From positions 124,001 through 188,000 of the forward strand of contig JAQTZW010000004.1 in NCBI GenBank assembly GCA_028687575.1: a DNA stretch of 64,000 nt, in the 5' to 3' direction. Of the stretch, positions 28,902-36,500 are shown in pieces. The DNA is from Gallionella sp. Its GTDB lineage: Bacteria; Pseudomonadota; Gammaproteobacteria; Burkholderiales; Gallionellaceae. Made by a program: the position numbers and the translations under genes. Each line of letters starts with the position of its first letter. Position 1 is the first letter of the stretch. The notes under the pieces were generated by a model. It had not been told where the DNA came from. It did no database searches and was given only the letters and a program-made list of their open reading frames with translations.

Positions 28902-30242
28902 TCACCCCGCTACCCGCAGCAGCAACCCCTTCAGGTATGCGCCTTCGGGGAAGCTCAGCAGCACGGGGTGGTCGGGGCTGGCGTGGAGGTGGCGGACGAT
29001 CTGCGCGTCCACGCCGGCATCGAGGGCTGCGCCGGCGATAATCTTCTGGAACAGTTCATCGCTGATGCCACCGGAGCAGGAGTAGGTGGCGAGCAGGCCG
29101 CCCGGGCGCAGCAGTTTGAAGCCCAGCAGGTTGATGTCCTTGTAGCCGCGCGCGGCCTTTTCGGCGAAGGCGGCGGTGGGGGCGAACTTGGGCGGGTCGA
29201 GGATGATGAAGTCGAATTGCCGGCCCTGATCACGCAGTTTGCGCAGCGCGGCGAATACGTCGGCCTCCTGCCATTCAGCCCGCGATGCGTCCAGCCCGTT
29301 GAGCGCCACGTTCTGTTCCGCAACGCGTACCGCGTCGCCCGAAATGTCCATGGACAGCACCGATTTGGCCACGCCGCGCAAGGCGTACAGCGAGAAGCCG
29401 CCGGTGTAGCAGAAGCAGTTCAGCACATCCTTGTCCTGCGCCAGCGTTTCGGTCAGTTTGCGGTTGTCGCGTTGGTCGAGGAAGAAGCCGGTCTTCTGGC
29501 CTTCGGCGATGTCCACCGCGAAACGCAAACCATGTTCGATGACTTCGACATGTTCCGGCAACTGGCCGCGCAGTACGCCGGTGCGTTTCTCCAGCCCTTC
29601 CCGTTCCCGCCCGTCCGAGTCCGAGCGCTCGAAGATGCAGGCGGGCGAACACAGTTCCTGCAGGATGTCGGCCAGCGTGTCACGCCAGCGTTCCGGGCCG
29701 GCGCTGCCCAGCTGCATCACCAGCACGTCGCCGTAACGGTCAACGATCAGGCCGGGCAGGCCGTCCGATTCGGCGTGGATCAGGCGCATGCCGCTGCTGT
29801 CGCGGGCTAGGCCCAGCGCATGGCGGGCGGCGAGTGCTGCGGCGATCTTGCGGCGGAAGAACGCCGCGTCTATGGATTCATGCACGTCCCACGACCAGAC
29901 CCGTGCGGTGATCTGCGAGCCGGCGCTGTACGCACCCCAGGCGAGCAGGCCGCCCTGCGCATCGCAGATCGCCACGGTGTCGCCATTGGCCGGCGCACCC
30001 TCGACGAACTCGACCGCGCCGGAAAACACCCAGGGGTGGCGGCGCAGCAGCGATTTCTCGCGGCCTTCCTTGAGGAGCACGGCGGGTTGTCCGTTGCCGG
30101 GGCGGGTGCGGGGTGCGCTGTCGCGAACGGCGGCGGGATGGCGTTCGGTCGGGCCTTTGCCGGTACGGGAACGGTTGCGGAAGTCGCGGTTGCCTGTTGA
30201 ATGGCGGCGTGAGCCGGCGGGGGCGGGATTCTTTTTTGTCAT
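28902..30242 (-). CDS. rlmI: 23S rRNA cytosine-C5 methyltransferase family protein (RlmI-like)
   Basis: A 446-aa class I SAM-dependent methyltransferase. A PUA-like domain (about 55-130: LLRRHPWVFSGAVEFVEG, GGLLAWGAYSAGSQITARVW) precedes an RlmI/YccW-type domain with LIVDRYGDVLVMQ, GQKTGFFLDQRDNRKL, VLNCFCYTGGFSLYALRGVAKSVL and motif IV FIILDPPKFAP. RlmI methylates C1962 of 23S rRNA. The first 54 residues are Arg/Pro-rich and not part of the usual family, so they are either a disordered RNA-binding tail or an over-extended start. No closer ATG exists. Start overlaps the xerC stop (ATGA). Confidence 0.88.
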   Translation of the reverse strand: MTKKNPAPAGSRRHSTGNRDFRNRSRTGKGPTERHPAAVRDSAPRTRPGNGQPAVLLKEGREKSLLRRHPWVFSGAVEFVEGAPANGDTVAICDAQGGLLAWGAYSAGSQITARVWSWDVHESIDAAFFRRKIAAALAARHALGLARDSSGMRLIHAESDGLPGLIVDRYGDVLVMQLGSAGPERWRDTLADILQELCSPACIFERSDSDGREREGLEKRTGVLRGQLPEHVEVIEHGLRFAVDIAEGQKTGFFLDQRDNRKLTETLAQDKDVLNCFCYTGGFSLYALRGVAKSVLSMDISGDAVRVAEQNVALNGLDASRAEWQEADVFAALRKLRDQGRQFDFIILDPPKFAPTAAFAEKAARGYKDINLLGFKLLRPGGLLATYSCSGGISDELFQKIIAGAALDAGVDAQIVRHLHASPDHPVLLSFPEGAYLKGLLLRVAG

Positions 30243-31141
30243 GGTTTCTTTTTGGCGCGCGGGTGCGTGTCGTCGTAAATTTTACTGAGATACTGGAAAT
30301 CCAGATGGGTGTAGACCTGCGTGGTGGAGATGCTGGCGTGTCCCAGCATCTCTTGCACGGCGCGCAGGTCGCCGGAGGATTGCAGCACGTGGGTGGCAAA
30401 GGAGTGGCGCAGCGTGTGCGGATGCACGTTGCCGTTGACGCCCTGCCGGATGCCCCAATGTTTGATGCGCAACTGCACCACGCGCGGCGAGATGCGACGG
30501 CCACGGCTGCCGACGAACAGCGCGGGCTCGTCGGCATCGGCCAACTGTGGACGCACCGCCAGCCAGTTCTGCAACGCCTGCAAGGCGCAGCTGCCGACCG
30601 GCACGATGCGGGTTTTGCTGCCTTTGCCGGTGACGCGCACTTCGGCGGAAGCCAGGCTGGCCTGCATCGTGTCCTTGTCCAGACCGACCAGTTCGGCCAA
30701 TCGCAGCCCGGAGGAATACAGCAGCTCGAACATTGCCTTGTCACGTATCGCATCGACGGTCTCGGCGGGGAAGTCCACCAGTTTCGCGGCCTGGTCGGGC
30801 GACAGCGCCTGCGGCAGCGATTTTGGCGATTTCGGCGCGCGCAATCCGATGCAGGGATTGTCGGTGTAGCCGTGGTCGCGCAGCAGGTAATTGAAAAAGC
30901 CGCGCCAGGCCGACAACATGCGTGCCAGCGAACGTCCGCTCAGCCCCTTACTGTGCAGTTGGGCGATGAAACGGCGGATGTGCTGGATCTTCAGCTCGGC
31001 CAGTGGTGTGTCGCCGCACACCTCGAATAGCCGCTTGAGGTCGCGCGCGTAGTTCTCGGCAGTCAGTTCTGAATAATGCTTCTCGTTACGCAGCCAAGCC
31101 AGATAGCCGTCCAGATACTGCGCATTGGCGGCGTCCGGCAT
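30239..31141 (-). CDS. xerC: tyrosine recombinase XerC
   Basis: A 300-aa site-specific recombinase that with XerD resolves chromosome dimers at dif. There is an N-terminal SAM-like core-binding domain (YLAWLRNEKHYSELTAENYA), and a C-terminal catalytic domain with Arg in YSSGLRLAELVGL near 147, Lys in VTGKGSKTR, HTLRHSFATHVL near 242-245, His in MLGHASISTTQVYTH and the nucleophilic Tyr shortly after. Context dapF-DUF484-xerC is the classical proteobacterial arrangement, so XerC rather than a phage integrase. It overlaps rlmI by 4 bp. Confidence 0.95.
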   Translation of the reverse strand: MPDAANAQYLDGYLAWLRNEKHYSELTAENYARDLKRLFEVCGDTPLAELKIQHIRRFIAQLHSKGLSGRSLARMLSAWRGFFNYLLRDHGYTDNPCIGLRAPKSPKSLPQALSPDQAAKLVDFPAETVDAIRDKAMFELLYSSGLRLAELVGLDKDTMQASLASAEVRVTGKGSKTRIVPVGSCALQALQNWLAVRPQLADADEPALFVGSRGRRISPRVVQLRIKHWGIRQGVNGNVHPHTLRHSFATHVLQSSGDLRAVQEMLGHASISTTQVYTHLDFQYLSKIYDDTHPRAKKKP

Positions 31142-31144
31142 GGC

Positions 31145-31777
31145 TTAGTGGTCGAGGTGCGGGTGCAGCGCGCTGCCGGCGGCCTCGCTGATGCGCTGCA
31201 AAAACACCGTACCCATCTCCGGATAGAAGCGCTGCTTGTCTTCGCTGGCCAGTATCAGCAGGCCAATGGACGCGCTGCCCGCGTGCAGCGGCAGGAAGGC
31301 GAACGAATGCAGTTGCGCGGCTTGCTCGCCGAACCAGTCGGCAGTGTCGTGCGGTGCTTGATGCAGACAGACGGGCTGTGACTGACCATCGGTGAAGGAC
31401 AACACTTCCTGACTGGGCGGCTGGGTCTGCCACAGATGCAGCGCGACATGCGGCACGGCGAAGATGTCGCGCAACAGGTGCGGGATCATCTCTTGCAGCG
31501 TGGTCAAATCCCGTGCAGCAAACAGCGCGGTGCTGAACTCATGCACCTTGTTTTGCAGTGCATCGTTTTCCTTGGCATAAATCATCAGCTCGTGCAGGCT
31601 CTTTTCAAGCGCCTTGTTCTTTGCGCGCAGATCGAACAGTTGCCGCTCGCTGAGTGAGATGGTGCGGCCACCGTGAGGGTGTGGCAGGGTGATTTGCGTC
31701 AGAACTTCGGCGTGTTCATCGAAAAACTGAGGATTATTGAGCAGATATTGTGCAACGTCTTCAGAGGTAAACATCAT
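31145..31777 (-). CDS. DUF484 family protein (GAF-like)
   Basis: A 210-aa DUF484 (YigA-like) protein. The N-terminus is VAQYLLNNPQFFDEHAEVLTQI followed by PHPHGGRTISLSERQL. There is a central coiled coil (LRAKNKALEKSLHELM) and a C-terminal GAF-like domain (FAFLPLHAGSASIGLLILASED, FLQRISEAAGSAL). Function is unknown. It stands between dapF and xerC as in gammaproteobacteria, with gaps of 6 and 3 bp, so the three are one transcription unit. Confidence 0.93.
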   Translation of the reverse strand: MMFTSEDVAQYLLNNPQFFDEHAEVLTQITLPHPHGGRTISLSERQLFDLRAKNKALEKSLHELMIYAKENDALQNKVHEFSTALFAARDLTTLQEMIPHLLRDIFAVPHVALHLWQTQPPSQEVLSFTDGQSQPVCLHQAPHDTADWFGEQAAQLHSFAFLPLHAGSASIGLLILASEDKQRFYPEMGTVFLQRISEAAGSALHPHLDH

Positions 31778-31783
31778 GGTTCC

Positions 31784-32614
31784 TTATAGATTGATCTCGC
31801 CGGAGAAAACACTGATGGCCGGGCCGGTCATCATCACCGGGGTGGTGTCGCCGTTCCAACTGATGGTCAGGGTGCCGCCATGCGTGGCAACGCTCACCGG
31901 GCTGTCCAACAGGCCACGGCGGATGCCGGCCACAGCAGCCGCACACGCGCCAGTGCCACAGGAAAGTGTTTCTCCCGAGCCGCGCTCAAACACGCGCAGG
32001 CGGATGTGATTGCGGTCCATGATCTGCATGAATCCGGCATTGACGCGTTTGGGGAAGCGCGGGTGATGTTCGATCAGCGGGCCTTGTGATTCAACCGGGG
32101 CGGTCTTAACCTCAGCCACGACTTGTACCGCGTGCGGGTTGCCCATCGAAATCGCGCTGATCGTCAATGTTTCGCCAGCTACTTCCAGCGGTTCGCTAAT
32201 GTCGCCTGTGCCATCGGTGAAGGGCAGGCGGGCCGGGTCGAACACCGGCGCGCCCATGTTCACCGTCACATGACCGTCGTCTTCTAGGCGGGGGCGGATC
32301 AGACCGTTGCGCGTCTCGACCACGATCTCGGGCTTGCTGGTCAGCTTTTGTTCATGCACGAAGCGCACGAAGCATCGCGCGCCGTTGCCGCATTGCTCCA
32401 CCTCGCCGCCGTCGGCGTTGAAGATGCGATAACGGAAATCAGCCGCTGCATCGCGCGCCTTCTCGACCAGTAAAATCTGGTCGCAGCCGACGCCGAAATG
32501 ACGGTCGGCCAGCAGGCGCAGTTGTTCGGCGCTAAGCGAAACCTGCTGGCGCACACCGTCCAGCACTACGAAATCGTTGCCGGCGCCGTGCATCTTGGTA
32601 AATCTCAACAGCAT
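31784..32614 (-). CDS. dapF: diaminopimelate epimerase
   Basis: A 276-aa PLP-independent epimerase converting LL- to meso-diaminopimelate for lysine and peptidoglycan. The two catalytic cysteines are in [10 protein letters not shown] near residue 73 and [12 protein letters not shown] near 216. Also visible are [13 protein letters not shown] at the N-terminus and [10 protein letters not shown]. Length is normal. The tag gene ends directly before its ATG, with no spacer. Confidence 0.96.
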   Translation of the reverse strand: MLLRFTKMHGAGNDFVVLDGVRQQVSLSAEQLRLLADRHFGVGCDQILLVEKARDAAADFRYRIFNADGGEVEQCGNGARCFVRFVHEQKLTSKPEIVVETRNGLIRPRLEDDGHVTVNMGAPVFDPARLPFTDGTGDISEPLEVAGETLTISAISMGNPHAVQVVAEVKTAPVESQGPLIEHHPRFPKRVNAGFMQIMDRNHIRLRVFERGSGETLSCGTGACAAAVAGIRRGLLDSPVSVATHGGTLTISWNGDTTPVMMTGPAISVFSGEINL

Positions 32615-33220
32615 CTAAGGAATCTCCACTCGGTTGGTGTTGCGTAATTGTTCGTACCGGAAGCAGTCGGTGGTGTGGTCGTTGACCATGCCGGTCGCCT
32701 GCATCAGCGCATAACAGATGGTCGAGCCGACGAACTTGAAACCCCGCCGCTTCAGCTCGCGGCTCATCGCATCCGATTCCGCCGTATGGGCGGGAACCTC
32801 GGCCAGGCTGCGCCAGGTATTCTGTATCGGCTGACCCTCCACGAACTGCCAGAGCAAGCGGGCGAAACCGCCGCATTCGTCCTGCACGCGCAAAAATTGC
32901 CGCGCATTGATGACCGCCGATTCGACCTTGAGCCGGTTGCGCACGATACCCGCGTCAAGCAGCAGCGATTCTATTTTATCCGCGTCATAGGCCGCAATCT
33001 TCAGCGGGTCGAAAGCGTCGAACGCAGCGCGGTAATTTTCGCGCTTGCGCAAAATCGTGATCCAGCTCAGGCCCGCCTGCGCGCCTTCCAGCAGCAAAAA
33101 CTCGAACAGCCGGCGGTCATCCGTCACCGGCACGCCCCACTCAAGATCGTGATATTGCCGGTACAGCGGGTCGTCGCCCGCCCAGCCGCAGCGCACTGGC
33201 TCGCAGCAAGTCCCGTTCAT
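32615..33220 (-). CDS. tag: DNA-3-methyladenine glycosylase I
   Basis: A 201-aa Tag glycosylase that excises 3-methyladenine. Residues forming the zinc snap are visible: Cys of RCGWAGDDPLYRQYHD, the His of that same block, and His and Cys in NDHTTDCFRY near the C-terminus. FEFLLLEGAQAGLSWITILRKRENYR is the family core with the purine-binding Glu and Trp. The ATG at 33220 fits the domain start and overlaps the stop of the CoA-binding gene. Downstream, its stop abuts the dapF start. Confidence 0.94.
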   Translation of the reverse strand: MNGTCCEPVRCGWAGDDPLYRQYHDLEWGVPVTDDRRLFEFLLLEGAQAGLSWITILRKRENYRAAFDAFDPLKIAAYDADKIESLLLDAGIVRNRLKVESAVINARQFLRVQDECGGFARLLWQFVEGQPIQNTWRSLAEVPAHTAESDAMSRELKRRGFKFVGSTICYALMQATGMVNDHTTDCFRYEQLRNTNRVEIP

Positions 33221-33630
33221 GGCAGCAGAGCGTTGGCATCGCGCCACAGGCAGCGATCCATCACCACCGTAATGCCGGCCTGCTGTGCGCGCAGAGCAGC
33301 CGCCTCGTGGACGATGCCCTGTTGCAGCCACAGGCATTTGACGCCCAGCCGGATGCAACTCTCGACGATCGCCGGAACATGCTCGGCGGCGCGGAACACA
33401 TCCACGATGTCCGGCACTTCGGGCAGGCTTTCAAGATCGTCGTAAGCCGTCTCGCCCAGCACCGGGCCGGTCATCGGGCGCACCGGGATGATGCGCAGCC
33501 CCAGGCTTTGCAGCCCCTGCGCCACGCGGAAGCTGGGGCGCGTCTCGTTGGGCGACAGGCCCACCACGGCGACCGTGTGTATCTGCGCCAGCAACTGCCG
33601 GATGGTTTCGCTATCGGGATTGGTAAACAT
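33217..33630 (-). CDS. CoA-binding domain protein (YccU-like)
   Basis: A 137-aa single CoA-binding Rossmann domain: [22 protein letters not shown], then [24 protein letters not shown] and [32 protein letters not shown]. The conserved Asp-Val-Phe and the LWLQxG block fit the YccU family. Its biochemical role is not established. It is the first of the tag-dapF-DUF484-xerC-rlmI string and overlaps tag by 4 bp. The start at 33630 is the ATG nearest the domain. Confidence 0.88.
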   Translation of the reverse strand: MFTNPDSETIRQLLAQIHTVAVVGLSPNETRPSFRVAQGLQSLGLRIIPVRPMTGPVLGETAYDDLESLPEVPDIVDVFRAAEHVPAIVESCIRLGVKCLWLQQGIVHEAAALRAQQAGITVVMDRCLWRDANALLP

Positions 33631-33820
33631 AAGCACGATTAGACCGGAACTGAGGAGGCGCAAAGATACCATCATTGCGAGCTTCCGCCACCCAAAATGC
33701 CTGCCCGCATGGACGAAACCCCCAAAAACCGCTATGCTGCGCGCGCTTTCGCAACTCGCCCCATATCGGAGTGCGGCTTGCCAAGCACGAAGCATCCGCT
33801 GCAAAATCGTTTTCCCCACA

Positions 33821-33897
33821 GCGCCCGTAGCTCAGTTGGATAGAGTACAGCCCTCCGAAGGCTGGGGTCGCACGTTCGAATCGTGTCGGGCGCGCCA
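33821..33897 (+). tRNA. tRNA-Arg (anticodon CCG)
   Basis: A 77-nt cloverleaf with encoded CCA. Acceptor arms are GCGCCCG and CGGGCGC, the D arm GCTCAGTTGGATAGAGT, anticodon stem CAGCC/GGCTG with loop CTCCGAA (anticodon CCG), and T-loop TTCGAAT. It stands alone on the plus strand, divergent from the CoA-binding gene. tRNA-Arg 3' ends are common attachment sites for integrative elements, and tandem repeats follow it. Confidence 0.95.
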
Positions 33898-33953
33898 TAT
33901 TTCTCAATGAATTGGGTGATTTTGCATCATCAAAATTCCCATCCCAACGCATT

Positions 33954-33997
33954 GGTGACTATTCGGTGACTAAATGGTGACCATTTGGCGACTACCG
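33954..33997. repeat. four tandem 11-bp repeats GGTGACTAWWN downstream of tRNA-Arg
   Basis: The units are GGTGACTATTC, GGTGACTAAAT, GGTGACCATTT and GGCGACTACCG with an exact 11-bp period, close to one helical turn. The rest of the 264-bp gap up to the permease (33898-34161) holds only a 63-codon frame from 33974 with no recognisable family. The iterated sites resemble arm-type integrase binding sites. This is inference. Confidence 0.7.
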
Positions 33998-34161
33998 AAA
34001 ATTCCACCACCTGATTTCTCGTCGAATTTGACTATATGTCACCGTGACCGCGTTTTGCTAAATGGCAAGCGAGCTGCAGAACGTGCTCATCCAGAATCCT
34101 CAAACGCAAGCGGCTTTATTTTTATCGCTCTTTCCGAATTTTTGGCGCTACCGCTTCCGGC

Positions 34162-35565
34162 CTAGCCCTTTTTCGCCAGCTTGCTGTGCCGCATCGAGTA
34201 AGTGAAATAAACGATTATCCCCAGCGTCAGCCAGACCACGAAACGCAGCCAGGTTTGCGAGGGCAAAAAGGCCATCAGCCCACCGCAGGAGATCATGCCC
34301 ATAATGGGGAACAGCGGGTTGAACGGGTTCTTGAACGGGCGATGCAGGTGCGGCTGGCGGATGCGCAGCACGATCACGCCCAGACAGACCAGCACGAAGG
34401 CGGCCAGCGTGCCGATGTTCACCAGTTCCGCCAGTGCGCCCAGCGGCAACAGTCCGGCGGCGATGGACATGATGATGCCGGTCAGCACGATCACGCGCAC
34501 CGGCGTGTGGGTCTTGTGGTTCACCTCGGCGAAGAACGGCGACAGCAGGCCGTCGCGCGCCATAGCGAAGATGATGCGGGTCAGGCCGTAGTAGAGCACC
34601 AGCATCACCGTGGTCAGCCCGGCGATCACGCCGGTGGAGACCAGCGCCGAGGCCCAGGTGTAGCCCATCAGTTGCAGCGCGTGCGCCACCGGCGAGGACA
34701 CGCCCAGCTCGGTGTAGGGCACCACGCCGGTCAGCAGGCCGGAGACGATGATGTAGATTACGGTGCAGAACACCAGCGAAGAGATGATGCCGATGGGCAC
34801 GTCGCGCTGCGGGTCCTTGGCCTCTTCCACCGCCGTGGACACCGCGTCGAAGCCGACGTAGGCGAAGAACACCAGCGAAGCTCCGGCCAGCACGCCGGTG
34901 GTGGAGCCGTCCGGCAGGGTGTTGAACCAGCCGTAAGGCATGAACGGATGCCAGTTCTCGGGATGCACGTTAAATGAAGCGATGCCGACGAACACGCAGA
35001 TGGTCAGCACCTTGACGAACACCATCGCGGTGTTGAGCTGCGCGCTCTGCTTCATGCCCACGATCAGCATGCCCATCAGGATGAGGATGATGGCGCTGGC
35101 CGGCAGATTGATGATGCCGCCCAGCTCCGGCGATTTGGTCAGTGCATCCGGCAGGCCCATGCCCATCGCGGAGAGCGCGTTGTTGAAGTAGCCCGACCAG
35201 CCGTTGGCCACCGCCGCCACCGACACGCTGTATTCCAGCAGCAATATCCAGCCAATCACCCAAGCGACGATCTCGCCGAACGCCACGTAACTGTAGCCGT
35301 AGGCGCTGCCGCAGCCGCCCACCGCCGCTGCCAGTTCGGCGTAGGCCAGTGCGGCAAAGGCGCAGGCAAAACCGGAAATGATGAAGGACAGCACCACCGC
35401 CGGGCCGGACATCTTGGCCGCCGCCAGGCCGGTGAGCACGAAAATGCCGGTGCCGATGATCGCGCCTATGCCCAGCAGCGTCAGATCGAATGCCGACAGG
35501 CAACGCTTCAGCCCGGTGTGATCGCCGCTCGTGATCGGCTTGGTGCGGAAAATATTGTTCGCCAT
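34162..35565 (-). CDS. APC-family amino acid permease (cationic amino acid transporter type)
   Basis: A 467-aa permease with 12 predicted helices. TM1 has the unwound GIGAIIGTGIFVLTG motif for substrate backbone binding. Also visible are the conserved ALAYAELAAAVGGCGSAYGYSY, the TM6 region AYVGFDAVSTAVEEAKDPQRDVP and TRIIFAMARDGLLSPFFAEVNHKTHTPV. The layout matches YfnA/CAT-type transporters. Substrate cannot be read from the sequence. It stands alone. The 157 bp upstream contain one REP-like palindrome. Confidence 0.9.
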   Translation of the reverse strand: MANNIFRTKPITSGDHTGLKRCLSAFDLTLLGIGAIIGTGIFVLTGLAAAKMSGPAVVLSFIISGFACAFAALAYAELAAAVGGCGSAYGYSYVAFGEIVAWVIGWILLLEYSVSVAAVANGWSGYFNNALSAMGMGLPDALTKSPELGGIINLPASAIILILMGMLIVGMKQSAQLNTAMVFVKVLTICVFVGIASFNVHPENWHPFMPYGWFNTLPDGSTTGVLAGASLVFFAYVGFDAVSTAVEEAKDPQRDVPIGIISSLVFCTVIYIIVSGLLTGVVPYTELGVSSPVAHALQLMGYTWASALVSTGVIAGLTTVMLVLYYGLTRIIFAMARDGLLSPFFAEVNHKTHTPVRVIVLTGIIMSIAAGLLPLGALAELVNIGTLAAFVLVCLGVIVLRIRQPHLHRPFKNPFNPLFPIMGMISCGGLMAFLPSQTWLRFVVWLTLGIIVYFTYSMRHSKLAKKG

Positions 35566-35693
35566 CTCGTCCCCCTGTTTGAAGGCCGAAATTATGCCCG
35601 AAGCCAGACGGATGCGGGCGGGAAAAGGCGGAAAATCGCGAATCCGGGCTGGGCTGCGACCTGCTTCTCATGTGCGCGGGACTGATCCAGTAC

Positions 35694-35726
35694 GTAGGCA
35701 GGGGTTAGTGCCTCACTCCAGCCTAC
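35694..35726. repeat. REP-like palindrome at the 3' end of the RAYT gene
   Basis: GTAGGC...GCCTAC encloses an imperfect AGGGGTTAGTGCCTCACTCC hairpin. The TAG of its minus-strand GTAGG is the stop codon of the RAYT gene. It belongs to the same family as the copies at 36310, 36415 and 36472. Confidence 0.75.
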
Positions 35727-36262
35727 GTTGGTTCACCGCAATGCAGCGGTTCCGACGCAACCTGATTCACTCCCCAGTCCTCAGGCAGGATACCTTCACG
35801 CACGAAACGGTGGAAGGACGAATGCGGCCAGTCGCGCGGCGCATACACATAGCCATGCTTGACCGGATTGTAGTGGATGTAATCCACGTGCCGCGCATAG
35901 TCGTTTGCATCGCGTATCTGATGCTCCCAATAGCGGCGCTGCCATATCCCCCGCTCCCCCTTCCGCTTGCGACTGGCGTTGATGCGCTCAATCTTGTCCA
36001 GCTGACGGGAGAATCCCGCCTTGATCAACGCCCAGCGCGTCGGATAGTCCGTATCACCCTCGGGCAATGTCCAGATCGCATGCAGATGCTCCGGCAGTAC
36101 CACCATCGCGTCGATATGGAAAGGATGCGCTTCCCGCACCCGCCGCACACTCGCCCGCAAAGCGTCAATGTGATCCGTCAGCAAAGTCGCGGAGCGGTCG
36201 GCCAGATTGACCGTGAAGAAGAACGTCCCGCCGGGAGCAAAGGCACGGGTATAAGTTCGCAT
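35723..36262 (-). CDS. REP-associated tyrosine transposase (RAYT, Y1_Tnp/IS200-like)
   Basis: A 179-aa single-strand transposase of the TnpA-REP type. The HUH-like motif is DAMVVLPEHLHAIWTLPEGD (His-x-His replaced by the family's HLHAI). The catalytic Tyr region is YARHVDYIHYNPVKHGYV, and GIWQRRYWEHQIRDANDY is highly characteristic. RAYTs recognise a GTAG tetranucleotide next to REP hairpins and are thought to spread them. This gene is flanked on both sides by GTAGGCTGGGGTGAGG-type palindromes. The ATG at 36262 (MRTYTRAF) is chosen because the frame upstream runs into a REP. Confidence 0.9.
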   Translation of the reverse strand: MRTYTRAFAPGGTFFFTVNLADRSATLLTDHIDALRASVRRVREAHPFHIDAMVVLPEHLHAIWTLPEGDTDYPTRWALIKAGFSRQLDKIERINASRKRKGERGIWQRRYWEHQIRDANDYARHVDYIHYNPVKHGYVYAPRDWPHSSFHRFVREGILPEDWGVNQVASEPLHCGEPT

Positions 36263-36309
36263 CACACCCCCACATCCAGAAAACCAACCAACGCACCGAG
36301 AGAACCCAC

Positions 36310-36343
36310 GTAGGCTGGGGTGAGGCACGAACCCCAGCGTTAC
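36310..36343. repeat. REP element, GTAGGCTGGGGTGAGG type
   Basis: The GTAGG edge is followed by a CTGGGGT...ACCCCAG hairpin and GTTAC. It lies directly upstream of the RAYT gene, in direct orientation with the copy at 36415. Confidence 0.8.
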
Positions 36344-36414
36344 GCATTATGACGCGGTTCGCGTTGAGGTGGCGATTGAGGGGGATGAATCGCTCCGGTT
36401 TTCGTGGAGCACCG

Positions 36415-36444
36415 GTAGGCTGGGGTGAGCTTGCGAACCCCGGC
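36415..36444. repeat. REP element, GTAGGCTGGGGTGAGC type
   Basis: It carries the same GTAGGCTGGGGT start, with a slightly different loop (GAGCTTGCGA) and ACCCCGGC on the other arm. It lies between the RAYT gene and the RelA/SpoT-like gene. Confidence 0.78.
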
Positions 36445-36471
36445 ATGTGGGGGGGGAGGGTGTTATTGATT

Positions 36472-36500
36472 GCTGGGGTTCGTGCCTCACCCCAGCCTAC
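36472..36500. repeat. REP element, inverted orientation, overlapping the 3' end of the RelA/SpoT-like gene
   Basis: GCTGGGGTTCGTGCCTCACC followed by CCAGCCTAC is the inverse of the copy at 36310. The last codons and the TGA stop (36487-36489) of the RelA/SpoT-like gene lie inside it. With 36415 it makes a head-to-head pair (BIME-like). Confidence 0.8.

Noticed and set aside
33954..33997. 11-bp tandem units as a CRISPR array
   Set aside because: Units are far too short, there are no spacers and no cas genes nearby. Treated as iterons instead.
33974..34165. 63-codon frame after the tandem repeats
   Set aside because: It starts within the repeats and overlaps the permease stop region, with no family features and no ribosome site. 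Not listed as a gene.
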